DNA of 16,592 nt from DATNBT01 sp964579765 (GTDB lineage: Bacteria; Acidobacteriota; Vicinamibacteria; Vicinamibacterales; CAVVIG01), in assembly GCA_964579765.1 (NCBI GenBank), contig CAZOIK010000252.1:1-16592 (forward strand), read 5' to 3'. Below the pieces are notes generated by a model. The model did not search any database. It was given only the letters and a program-made list of their open reading frames with translations, and was not told the DNA's origin. Numbering within the stretch: position 1 is the stretch's first letter; each line of letters begins with the position of its first letter. Position numbers and translations under genes: made by a program. Shown here piece by piece: positions 1 to 5,864 of this stretch.

Positions 1-1605
1 GCGATGCTGCGCAACGAAGATCCGAACGACTGGCTGATGATCCGCCGCGATTACCGCGCGTCCGATTTCAGCCCGCTGAATCAGATCACCGCCGACAACG
101 TGAAAGACCTTCGGTTGGTCTGGACGTGGGCGATGAACGAAGGCGGCGCGAACCAGCCGGCGCCCATCGTCCACAACGGCGTGATCTATCTGAACAATCC
201 CGGCAACATCCTGCAGGCGATCAACGGCAAAACCGGCGAGTTGATCTGGGAGAACCGCTACGGCAGCAACCAGCAGGGCGCGGCCATGCGCGGCATCGCG
301 ATATACGAAGACAAGCTCTTCGTCTCGACCAGCCAGGCGCATCTGATGGCGTTCGACGCGCGCACCGGCAAGACGCTGTGGGACACGACGATTGGCGATC
401 GCTCGAAGGGCAACTACAGCACGAGCAGCGGTCCGATTGTCGCGAAGGGGAAAGTGATCCAGGGGCTCGGCGGCTGTCAGACGTACCGCGAAGAGAAGTG
501 CTTCATCAGCGCCTACGACGCGAACACGGGCAAGGAAGTGTGGCGCTTCAACACCGTCGCGTCGCAGGGCCAGCCCGGCGGAGACACCTGGGGCACGCTG
601 CCGACGCTTTTCCGCGCCGGGGGCGAGTCGTGGATCACGGGCAGCTACGACCCGGCGCTCAACCTCACGTTCTGGGGCACGGCGCAGGCGAAGCCGTGGA
701 TGCCGATCAGCCGCGGCATGTCGATCAAGGACGACGCGCTGTTCACGAGCTCGACGCTGGCGCTCGACGTCGACACCGGCAAGCTCGCGTGGTACTTCCA
801 GCACGCGCCCGCCGAAACGCTCGACCTCGACGTCGTCTTCGAGCGCGTGCTCGTGGACGACAACAACCAGAATCTGCTCTTCACCGTCGGCAAGGACGGC
901 ATCCTCTGGAAGCTCGATCGCAAAACCGGGAAGTATCTCGGTCACAAGGAGACCGTGTTCCAGAACGTCTGGGACAGCTTCGATCCGAAAACCGGACGCC
1001 CGACCTACCGCGCCGACATCCTCGAGCAGAAGTTCGGCGAGTGGGTCCAGGGCTGCCCGAGCACCGAGGGCGGCCACAACTGGCCGGCCACGAGCTACAA
1101 CCAGACGAGCAATCAGATCATCATCCCGCTCAGCCAGAGCTGCCTCGAGATGAACGGGCAGAAGGTGGAGCAGAAGGAGGGCGGCGGCAGCGGCGGCGGC
1201 GCCGCCAGGCGCTTCTACGAGATGCCGGGCGCCGACGGCAACATCGGCAAGCTCGCGGCGTTCGACGTTCGGACGATGAAGGAGATGTGGGCGTACACAC
1301 AGCGCGCGCCGTTCATGACGGCCGTCGTCTCCACGGCCGGCGGCATCGCGTTCGCCGGCGATCTCAATCGCATGTTCCGCGCCTTCGACGTGAAGACGGG
1401 CAAGATTCTGTGGGAGACGCGGCTCGGCACGTCCGTGCAGGGCTTCCCGATCACGTTCAGCATCGACGGCCGGCAGTACGTCGCGGTGACGACCGGCAAC
1501 GGCGGCGGCAGTCCGCGTCTCGTGCCCGCGACCATCGCGCCCGACGTCCACTCGCCGGCGACCGGAAACGCGTTGTACGTGTTCGCGCTGCCAGACAAGA
1601 AGTAG
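1..1605 (+). CDS. PQQ-binding beta-propeller dehydrogenase, 5'-truncated
   Basis: The frame is open from base 1, so the signal peptide and true start lie outside the window. Residues here are counted from the ATG at base 4. The protein belongs to the quinoprotein alcohol dehydrogenase type: an NDWLMIRRDY...FSPLNQI start, repeated blades of the form AFDARTGKTLW (116-126), AYDANTGKEVW (170-180) and AFDVKTGKILW (460-470), a GCPSTEGGHNW block (350-360), and the C-terminal GGIAFAGD...GRQYVAVTTGNGGG region (446-502). Such enzymes oxidise alcohols or aldehydes in the periplasm with PQQ and a metal. The catalytic-Asp region reads LDLD (273-276), with the DxD spacing of lanthanide enzymes. The usual Glu and Asn metal ligands appear as Gln159 and Gln228, so substrate and metal are uncertain. 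No cytochrome c domain follows the propeller. A Gly-rich loop (392-400) is unusual. The TAG stop lies inside a hairpin repeat. Confidence 0.88.
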   Translation, partial: AMLRNEDPNDWLMIRRDYRASDFSPLNQITADNVKDLRLVWTWAMNEGGANQPAPIVHNGVIYLNNPGNILQAINGKTGELIWENRYGSNQQGAAMRGIAIYEDKLFVSTSQAHLMAFDARTGKTLWDTTIGDRSKGNYSTSSGPIVAKGKVIQGLGGCQTYREEKCFISAYDANTGKEVWRFNTVASQGQPGGDTWGTLPTLFRAGGESWITGSYDPALNLTFWGTAQAKPWMPISRGMSIKDDALFTSSTLALDVDTGKLAWYFQHAPAETLDLDVVFERVLVDDNNQNLLFTVGKDGILWKLDRKTGKYLGHKETVFQNVWDSFDPKTGRPTYRADILEQKFGEWVQGCPSTEGGHNWPATSYNQTSNQIIIPLSQSCLEMNGQKVEQKEGGGSGGGAARRFYEMPGADGNIGKLAAFDVRTMKEMWAYTQRAPFMTAVVSTAGGIAFAGDLNRMFRAFDVKTGKILWETRLGTSVQGFPITFSIDGRQYVAVTTGNGGGSPRLVPATIAPDVHSPATGNALYVFALPDKK

Positions 1606-1624
1606 TGCGGACCTTCAGGTCCGC
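1602..1624 (+). repeat. Hairpin repeat copy A, contains the upstream gene's stop codon
   Basis: This 23-base unit starts GTAGTGC and folds into a hairpin with 8-bp arms GCGGACCT/AGGTCCGC around TC. Its exact reverse complement occurs at 4769-4791. The TAG of the quinoprotein gene (1603-1605) is the TAG of the repeat. It may act as a transcription terminator or mRNA 3'-end stabiliser, although no T-run follows. Confidence 0.8.
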
Positions 1625-1630
1625 GATCGG

Positions 1631-1653
1631 GCAGGCCTGAAGGCCTGCACTAC
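1631..1653 (-). repeat. Hairpin repeat copy B, inverted relative to copy A
   Basis: The arms GCAGGCCT/AGGCCTGC around GA are followed by ACTAC. Read on the minus strand, this is the same GTAGTGC-arm-TTCAG-type core layout as copy A, but with compensating changes in both arms. It lies 6 bases from copy A in opposite orientation, forming a REP/BIME-like pair. It ends directly against the AGGAGG ribosome binding site (1654-1659) of the next gene. Confidence 0.7.
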
Positions 1654-1669
1654 AGGAGGAGAGACTTCG

Positions 1670-2653
1670 ATGCGCATAGCTCGCGTAGCGCTTGTCGTCG
1701 CGGCGGTGGGAATGAGCGCGCGGCTCCTCGTCCGAGTCCAGGCCGCGACCGGGCCGATTCCATTGAACTGTCAGCGGACGTGTCTCGAAAACGTCGTCGA
1801 TCAATATCTGACTGCGGTCGTGAAGCACGATCCGAAGCTGGCGCCGTTCTCCGAGGACATCAAGTACACGGAGAACGCACAGGTGCTGAAGATCGGCGAC
1901 GGGTTCTGGAAGACGGCGCAGGCGGTCGGCAGCTACCGGCACATCTTTGCGGATCCGGACGCCGGGCAGGTCGCGATGATGGGGACGATGTGGGAGGCCG
2001 ACGGCCTGCTCCTCATGTCGCTGCGGCTGCGCGTCGAGCTCGGACGCATCACCGAAGCGGAAGCCGTGTTCTTCAAGCCGGGCGGCGGCGGGCCGAACAA
2101 CATCCAGTCGGTGGACGATCAGGGCGTGGTCGATCCGCTCTGGCTTCGCACGATCCCGCCGGACAAGCGCCTGCCGCGGCAGCAGATGATCTCGATCGCC
2201 GACGCGTATTTCTCGGGCGTGCAGAAGAACGACGGCCGCGGCGTCAACGGCACCGGCACCTACCCGTTCACGCCCGACTGCGATCGCATTGAAAACGGCT
2301 CGCACACGACGAACGTCCCGAACACCGCCGGTCCCTTCGGCATGGACTGCCTGAGCGCGTTCAAGATGGGCTACTACTTCGTCGTCCAGGCGGTGCACAG
2401 CCGGCGCTACCCGCTCGTTGACGCCGAGCGCGGCGTCGTCTGGGCGCACGCCGCATTCGATCAGGGCACGGTGAATTCAGGGACGCTGTCGAACGGCCAG
2501 CCGTACACGTATCGCGGATTCAACCGCCCGGGCAGCATCCTGGTGACGGAAGCCTTCCTGATTGAAGGCGGGAAGATCCGCCGCGTCGAGATGATCGGCC
2601 CCGCGGCCGTCTATCACATCAACTCGCCGTGGGGCGGCTTGAGCGGGAACTGA
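1670..2653 (+). CDS. Secreted NTF2-like (DUF8021-like) protein
   Basis: This is a 327-aa protein. The start is supported by AGGAGG at 1654-1659, 10 bases before the ATG. A hydrophobic segment with an early Arg (residues 3-24) followed by VQA looks like a signal peptide, so the product is probably exported. The body seems to hold two alpha+beta cone domains of the NTF2/SnoaL type. The first is about 36-140 (CLENVVDQYLTAVVKHDP...). The second is about 170-315, with QQMISIADAYFSGV, a TPDCDRIENG segment, YPLVDAERGVVWA and a final FLIEGGKIRRVEMIG strand. That second part matches the layout I associate with DUF8021 proteins. Four Cys (34, 38, 204, 227) could form disulfides after export. Its function is unknown. 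It lies 64 bases after the quinoprotein gene and could be co-transcribed, unless the repeat pair terminates transcription. Its last 40 bases overlap the convergent minus-strand gene. Confidence 0.85.
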   Translation: MRIARVALVVAAVGMSARLLVRVQAATGPIPLNCQRTCLENVVDQYLTAVVKHDPKLAPFSEDIKYTENAQVLKIGDGFWKTAQAVGSYRHIFADPDAGQVAMMGTMWEADGLLLMSLRLRVELGRITEAEAVFFKPGGGGPNNIQSVDDQGVVDPLWLRTIPPDKRLPRQQMISIADAYFSGVQKNDGRGVNGTGTYPFTPDCDRIENGSHTTNVPNTAGPFGMDCLSAFKMGYYFVVQAVHSRRYPLVDAERGVVWAHAAFDQGTVNSGTLSNGQPYTYRGFNRPGSILVTEAFLIEGGKIRRVEMIGPAAVYHINSPWGGLSGN

Positions 2654-3165
2654 CCGAGCTCGGCCATGTCGCGCTTGACGAGGTGCAGCCCGCGCACGCA
2701 GTCCTCGAAGTGATCGGACAGCCGCCGGAAGAGGGGCGCCTCGTCGCGGTATTCGAACAGGTTGAAGGCCGCGACGACGGCGTACGACTCCTTGCCGGCG
2801 GCGACATAGTCCACGAACGTGTCCACCGACAGCGGGTGCACGCGCGGCAGCGAGGCAACCGCCTCGGGAAACAGCCCCGCAAAAAACAGCGTGAAGTCGC
2901 CGATGTGCTTCCGCACCTCGCGCTCGCGGTCGAAGGACGAGGCGTCGAGGATGGGATTCGACTCGACGAGCATCTCGGCAACCTCGTCGAGCCGCCGGCC
3001 GGCGACGTCGTGGATACGGTAGAGGCGATCGGCGTGCGTGAAGTCCGTGAGGACGCCCCCGACGTACGCGACGAGTTCGGCGTCCTCGAGCGCCGCGCTG
3101 AAGAAGCGCCGGCGGACGAGCGCCTCGAAGAGTTGCCGAAGCGGGTGTGCGTGAGGAATCTGCAC
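2614..3165 (-). CDS. Hypothetical helical protein, GTG start
   Basis: This 183-aa protein is not one I recognise. It has no signal peptide or membrane segment and looks mostly alpha-helical (LRQLFEALVRRRFFSAALEDAEL near the N-terminus; DTFVDYVAAGKESYAVVAAFNLFEY in the second half). It is acidic and rich in Leu, Phe and Tyr, and has no Cys. The GTG at 3165 is the only sensible start, because an in-frame TGA lies 24 bases upstream and a GAGG motif (3174-3177) is 8 bases before the GTG. A TACAAT hexamer on the same strand (3186-3191) is well placed as a -10 element but has no good -35. The end overlaps the secreted NTF2-like gene by 40 bases tail to tail. It is probably cytoplasmic. The coding call rests on the protein-like composition and the start signals. 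Confidence 0.7.
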   Translation of the reverse strand: MQIPHAHPLRQLFEALVRRRFFSAALEDAELVAYVGGVLTDFTHADRLYRIHDVAGRRLDEVAEMLVESNPILDASSFDREREVRKHIGDFTLFFAGLFPEAVASLPRVHPLSVDTFVDYVAAGKESYAVVAAFNLFEYRDEAPLFRRLSDHFEDCVRGLHLVKRDMAELGQFPLKPPHGELM

Positions 3166-3233
3166 CGGATACGCCTCGCACGTTCATTGTAACGCTGCCG
3201 CTCCTGCCGGCTTTTCCGCATCCGTCATCCGTC

Positions 3234-3255
3234 TCGTGCCGGGCCTCCGGCACGA
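3234..3255. promoter_or_regulatory. Perfect 9-bp stem-loop in divergent spacer
   Basis: TCGTGCCGG and CCGGCACGA pair around GCCT. It lies in the 226-base spacer between the divergent genes at 3165 (minus) and 3392 (plus). No T-run follows on either strand, so it looks more like an RNA or protein-binding element than an intrinsic terminator. Confidence 0.45.
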
Positions 3256-3262
3256 TCGCGTC

Positions 3263-3276
3263 AGTGACCGGTCACT
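3263..3276. promoter_or_regulatory. 14-bp perfect palindrome AGTGACCGGTCACT, candidate operator
   Basis: The sequence is self-complementary over all 14 bases and lies 8 bases from the stem-loop at 3234-3255. Uninterrupted dyads of this kind are often bound by TetR-type repressors. No regulator gene is adjacent, so this is inference. Confidence 0.4.
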
Positions 3277-3391
3277 TCGGCCGAGCATGATGCGCGCTGA
3301 CCTGCTCGAGACACCTCGACCGGCTTCATTCGAACGGAATCGCGCTACGGTCGATCTGAGGCGCGCACGACTGCGCGCAGGAGGATTCTCG

Positions 3392-3790
3392 ATGAAGCGC
3401 ACGCTGTCTCTCGGGTTGATTGCCGGCACGTTCGTGGGCGCGATCGCGCTCGCCCGGCCCGCGCTGGCGCACCACTCGTTCGCCGCCACGTACTTCGAAG
3501 ACAAAACGGAGCGGGTGGAAGGCGAGCTCGTGCAGTTTCTCTTCCGCAATCCGCACTCGTTCGTCCACGTCGAGGTGAAGGACGCCCAGGGCAACGTCGT
3601 GCGCTACGCGGTCGAGTGGGGCGCCGGGCTGCAGCTCAACCAGCAGGGCGTCACGCGCGAGACGCTCAAGCCGGGCGACCACGTGATCGTCACCGGCAAT
3701 CCGGGACGCAACCCGGAAGACCACCGGCTGCGGATGCGCAGCATCCAGCGGCCGTCTGACGGCTGGAGCTGGGGCGGGAAGTTCGACTGA
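3392..3790 (+). CDS. Secreted DUF6152-like protein, paralog 1
   Basis: This is a 132-aa protein. I chose the ATG at 3392 because AGGAGG (3379-3384) precedes it by 7 bases and a signal peptide begins immediately; an upstream in-frame extension lacks both. Residues 1-26 are a Sec signal peptide ending ALA. The mature protein would start HHSFAA (27-32), the family hallmark. The rest looks like a small beta-barrel: VEGELVQFLFRNPHSFVHVEVKDAQG (43-68), a WGAG turn, then LKPGDHVIVTGNPG (92-105). DUF6152 has no established function that I know of. This copy is the most divergent of the four here: it has ATYF in place of AEFD, lacks the ANAR segment, and ends in a Trp/Gly-rich tail. It heads a run of three tandem paralogs. 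Confidence 0.85.
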   Translation: MKRTLSLGLIAGTFVGAIALARPALAHHSFAATYFEDKTERVEGELVQFLFRNPHSFVHVEVKDAQGNVVRYAVEWGAGLQLNQQGVTRETLKPGDHVIVTGNPGRNPEDHRLRMRSIQRPSDGWSWGGKFD

Positions 3791-3802
3791 ATCGAATTGC
3801 GC

Positions 3803-3834
3803 GATTGCAGGATTGCAGAAACGCAGGATTGCAG
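3803..3834 (+). repeat. Short tandem GATTGCAG repeats before DUF6152 paralog 2
   Basis: GATTGCAG occurs at 3803-3810, 3811-3818 and 3827-3834. The 12-mer GCAGGATTGCAG is present twice, 16 bases apart. The array ends 8 bases before the GGGAGG ribosome binding site (3843-3848) of the next gene. Confidence 0.7.
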
Positions 3835-3853
3835 CATTTGACGGGAGGATCAG

Positions 3854-4258
3854 ATGAGGAGCAAATGGTTCGGGGCAGCGGCGGCGCTCGCCGTGCTGCT
3901 CTCAGGCGCGCCGGCAATGGCGCATCACTCGTTCGCGGCTGAGTTCGACGCGAACAAGCCGATCAACCTCAAGGGAACGGTCACGAAGATCGAGTGGATG
4001 AACCCGCACGCCTACTTCTACATCGACGTGAAGGACGAGTCGGGCAAGGTGACCAACTGGGGCATGGAGATGGGCAGCCCGAACGGGCTGATGCGCCAAG
4101 GCTGGACGCGCAACTCGCTCAAAGTCGGCGACGAAGTGACGGTCGAGGGCAGCAAGGCCAAGGACGGCAGCAACATCGCTAACGCGCGGTCCGTCGTGCT
4201 GGCGAACGGCACGAAGCTGTTCGCGGCGTCGAGTCAGGGGAACACGGAGAACAAGTAG
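3854..4258 (+). CDS. Secreted DUF6152-like protein, paralog 2
   Basis: This is a 134-aa protein whose ATG follows GGGAGG by 5 bases. A signal peptide (1-23) ends PAMA, and the predicted mature protein starts HHSFAAEFDANKP. The family core is complete: GTVTKIEWMNPHAYFYIDVKDESG (41-64), a NGLMRQGWTRNSLKVGDEVTVEG stretch, then ANARSVVLANGTKLFAASS near the end. The conserved NPH followed by alternating hydrophobic residues suggests an OB-like beta-barrel. It is very similar to paralog 3 directly downstream, which points to tandem duplication. The function is unknown and the location is presumably periplasmic. Confidence 0.88.
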   Translation: MRSKWFGAAAALAVLLSGAPAMAHHSFAAEFDANKPINLKGTVTKIEWMNPHAYFYIDVKDESGKVTNWGMEMGSPNGLMRQGWTRNSLKVGDEVTVEGSKAKDGSNIANARSVVLANGTKLFAASSQGNTENK

Positions 4259-4337
4259 TCTCCAGTCTCCAGTCTCCAGTCTCCAGTCTCCAGTCGGTCA
4301 GTCAGTCAGTCAGTCAGTCAGTCAGTCGGTGAGTCAG
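4259..4337 (+). repeat. Two back-to-back simple-sequence arrays before DUF6152 paralog 3
   Basis: Five perfect copies of the heptamer TCTCCAG (4259-4293) begin directly after the TAG stop of paralog 2. After TCGG come seven perfect copies of TCAG (4298-4325), then degenerate units (TCGG, TGAG, TCAG) that merge into the AGGAGG site at 4336-4341. Almost the whole 87-base spacer is repetitive. Such tracts change length by slipped-strand mispairing. Confidence 0.9.
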
Positions 4338-4345
4338 GAGGATTT

Positions 4346-4759
4346 GTGAAGACCAGATTTGCAATCGCAATCGTCGCGGCCGCGCTGTTGGCCGTCGCGG
4401 TGCCGGCCATGGCGCACCACTCGTTCGCGGCGGAATTCGACGCCAACCGGCCCGTGAAGCTGCAGGGGACGGTGACGAAGATGGAGTGGATCAACCCGCA
4501 CGCGTGGATTTACCTCGACGTGAAGAACGGCGACGGGTCGGTCACGAACTGGATGGTCGAGGCGGGGGCGCCCAACGCGCTGCTGCGCCGAGGCTGGACG
4601 AAGGCGTCGCTGCTCCCCGGGACGGAGATCCTCGTCGAAGGCTATCAGGCGAAGGACGGCGCCAATCGCGCGAACGGCCGCGACATCACGTTCAAGGACG
4701 GCAAGAAGCTGTTCGTCGGCTCGTCGGGCACCGGCGCGCCCGATGAACGCAAGAACTAG
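4346..4759 (+). CDS. Secreted DUF6152-like protein, paralog 3, GTG start
   Basis: This is a 137-aa protein. The GTG at 4346 is the start: AGGAGG lies only 4 bases upstream and the signal peptide begins with the next codons (KTRFAIAIVAAALLAVAVPAMA). The predicted mature protein begins HHSFAAEFDANRP. The core repeats the family pattern: GTVTKMEWINPHAWIYLDVKNGDG (42-65), APNALLRRGWTKASLLPGTEILVEG, then RANGRDITFKDGKKLFVGSS. The tail GTGAPDERKN is specific to this copy. Spacing between ribosome binding site and start codon is tight, and the leader is made of tetranucleotide repeats, so expression may depend on repeat number. A hairpin repeat follows the stop and separates it from the convergent stress protein gene. 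Confidence 0.88.
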   Translation: MKTRFAIAIVAAALLAVAVPAMAHHSFAAEFDANRPVKLQGTVTKMEWINPHAWIYLDVKNGDGSVTNWMVEAGAPNALLRRGWTKASLLPGTEILVEGYQAKDGANRANGRDITFKDGKKLFVGSSGTGAPDERKN

Positions 4760-4768
4760 GCGGAACAG

Positions 4769-4791
4769 GCGGACCTGAAGGTCCGCACTAC
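4769..4791 (-). repeat. Hairpin repeat copy C, probable bidirectional terminator
   Basis: This is the exact reverse complement of copy A at 1602-1624. The arms GCGGACCT/AGGTCCGC (4769-4786) enclose GA. It fills the 28-base gap between the convergent DUF6152 and stress protein genes. On the minus strand its GTAG supplies the TAG stop codon (4788-4790) of the stress protein gene, the same arrangement as in copy A. Confidence 0.8.
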
Positions 4792-5663
4792 ACGCTCACG
4801 ACCGGGCAGGGCGACTGTTCGATGATGCCGAAGGCATGGGTGCGAATCCTGCCGAACGGCTCGCTGATGGCGCCCCGCCCGACGACAATCAGATCCGCCG
4901 CCTCTTCTCGCGCCGCCTCCGCGGCTCTCGCCACGATTGCGCCGACGACGACCTTCGACACGGCGTCCACGCCAGCCGATGCGAGCATCGACGCGACGGC
5001 GTGGCTCGCGACCTGGCGCGCCTCTTCCTGAAGCTCGCGCTCCCGGGCGAGCGACGGCCAGTCGCTCATCGGTTCGACGACGTGCAGCACGGTGAGCGTG
5101 GCGCCGACGCGCTTGCTCAGCAGCGCCGCGTACTGCAGCACCGGCACGCCTTCGGTCGTGGCGTCGACGGCGCACAGGATGCGCCGCGGGATCTCTGGAG
5201 CATGCTGCGTGTCGGTGTGCGCTGCCGTCCACACCGGACACCGCACGTCGTGCAGGACTTTCGACGTCACCGATCCCGCCAGCACACGCCGGAAGAGGCC
5301 GAGGCCGTGCGTCGGCATCATCACCAGATCGATGTCGTGGTCGTGCGCGAAGCTGGCGACGCGCAGAGCGGGATCGCCGCAGTCGGCGACACGGGTGACC
5401 CGGAGGCCGGACAGTTCGTCGAGCAGCGCGCCGTCCAGATGGCTCTGCATCGCGCGCTTCCAATCGCCTGAGCACTCGCCCGCGTGGAGCGCGGCGCCGC
5501 CCATCTCCGCGGGCACCGGTTCGAACGAGGGCGGGACGACACTGAACAGCGTCACGCAGGCGCCGAAGCGCTTCGCATAGGCGGCGACGTACGGCACCGC
5601 CTGCCGTCCCTGCTCGGAGAAATCGTACGGAAAGAGGATGTGGCGAATGGGCAGCTCGGTCAT
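4788..5663 (-). CDS. Universal stress protein, two UspA domains
   Basis: This 291-aa cytoplasmic protein has two UspA folds in tandem, about residues 5-147 and 159-291. Domain 1 starts RHILFPYDFSEQG. It keeps the nucleotide-binding loop as P117-T-H-G120-x9-G130-S131, with Pro in place of the first Gly, followed by SKVLHDVRCPVW. Domain 2 starts RRILCAVDATTEG. Its loop is degraded: GRGAISEPFGRIRTHAF lacks the Gly-Ser/Thr end, so only domain 1 is likely to bind ATP. Each domain ends in the usual CPV strand. The ATG at 5663 is preceded by GAGGATGAGG. UspA proteins are linked to survival under starvation, oxygen or energy stress. The gene is divergent from the Cys-rich protein/oxidoreductase unit and shares its 201-base spacer, which suggests joint control by redox or energy state. 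Confidence 0.92.
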   Translation of the reverse strand: MTELPIRHILFPYDFSEQGRQAVPYVAAYAKRFGACVTLFSVVPPSFEPVPAEMGGAALHAGECSGDWKRAMQSHLDGALLDELSGLRVTRVADCGDPALRVASFAHDHDIDLVMMPTHGLGLFRRVLAGSVTSKVLHDVRCPVWTAAHTDTQHAPEIPRRILCAVDATTEGVPVLQYAALLSKRVGATLTVLHVVEPMSDWPSLARERELQEEARQVASHAVASMLASAGVDAVSKVVVGAIVARAAEAAREEAADLIVVGRGAISEPFGRIRTHAFGIIEQSPCPVVSV

Positions 5664-5819
5664 GCCTCATCCTCAAGCATCAACCGTTCCCGCCGCGCAC
5701 ACGCGCGTCTGCGCGCGCAGCCGCCTGGGCGCCGCGGAAATTCACTCGACGCTCCGGAAAATTCCCCGCGCGGCGCGTCCGCCACTACGGGACCTGCGTG
5801 CGTTCGTTCGGATTGTCGT

Positions 5820-5835
5820 CGGTACGTCCGTTGCA
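5820..5835 (+). promoter_or_regulatory. Candidate sigma-54 -24/-12 promoter
   Basis: CGGTACGTCCGTTGCA fits the consensus TGGCACG-N4-TTGCA at all but two positions. The invariant GG (5821-5822) and GC (5833-5834) have the required 10-base separation. Transcription would start near 5846, just before the GAGGTGGAG ribosome binding site (5852-5860) and the ATG at 5865. A competing reading is a sigma-70 -10 TTTAAT at 5845-5850, but it has no -35 and would start transcription inside the ribosome binding site. No activator site or activator gene was recognised nearby. Confidence 0.45.
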
Positions 5836-5864
5836 CAACGACCATTTAATTGAGGTGGAGATCG

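Noticed and set aside
1174..1206. Gly-rich stretch in the quinoprotein as a fusion linker
   Set aside because: Propeller motifs continue in the same frame on both sides, so it is better read as a surface loop.
126..1640. Long second-frame ORF over the quinoprotein gene
   Set aside because: It is Arg/Gly/Ala-rich with no family motifs, a typical shadow of a GC-rich gene; the other frame has clear PQQ propeller repeats.
2477..3253. Alternative minus-strand ORF overlapping the helical hypothetical gene
   Set aside because: It has an Arg/Ala-rich, low-complexity translation and runs deep into the NTF2-like gene. The frame starting with GTG at 3165 has normal composition and a ribosome binding site.
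3236..3391. N-terminal extension of DUF6152 paralog 1
   Set aside because: It has no ribosome binding site, and the extension would bury the signal peptide and include the palindrome and stem-loop; AGGAGG supports the ATG at 3392.
4259..4337. Possible CRISPR array
   Set aside because: The units are 4 and 7 bases and directly adjacent, with no spacers, and no cas genes are present.
5775..5788. Possible fourth copy of the GTAGTGC hairpin repeat
   Set aside because: CGTCCGCCACTAC resembles the repeat end but has an extra base and no pairing arm, so it may be chance or a decayed fragment.
5850..5864. TTG start for the small Cys-rich protein, adding MRWRS
   Set aside because: It would place the start within the ribosome binding site region; the ATG at 5865 has GAGGTGGAG at good distance.
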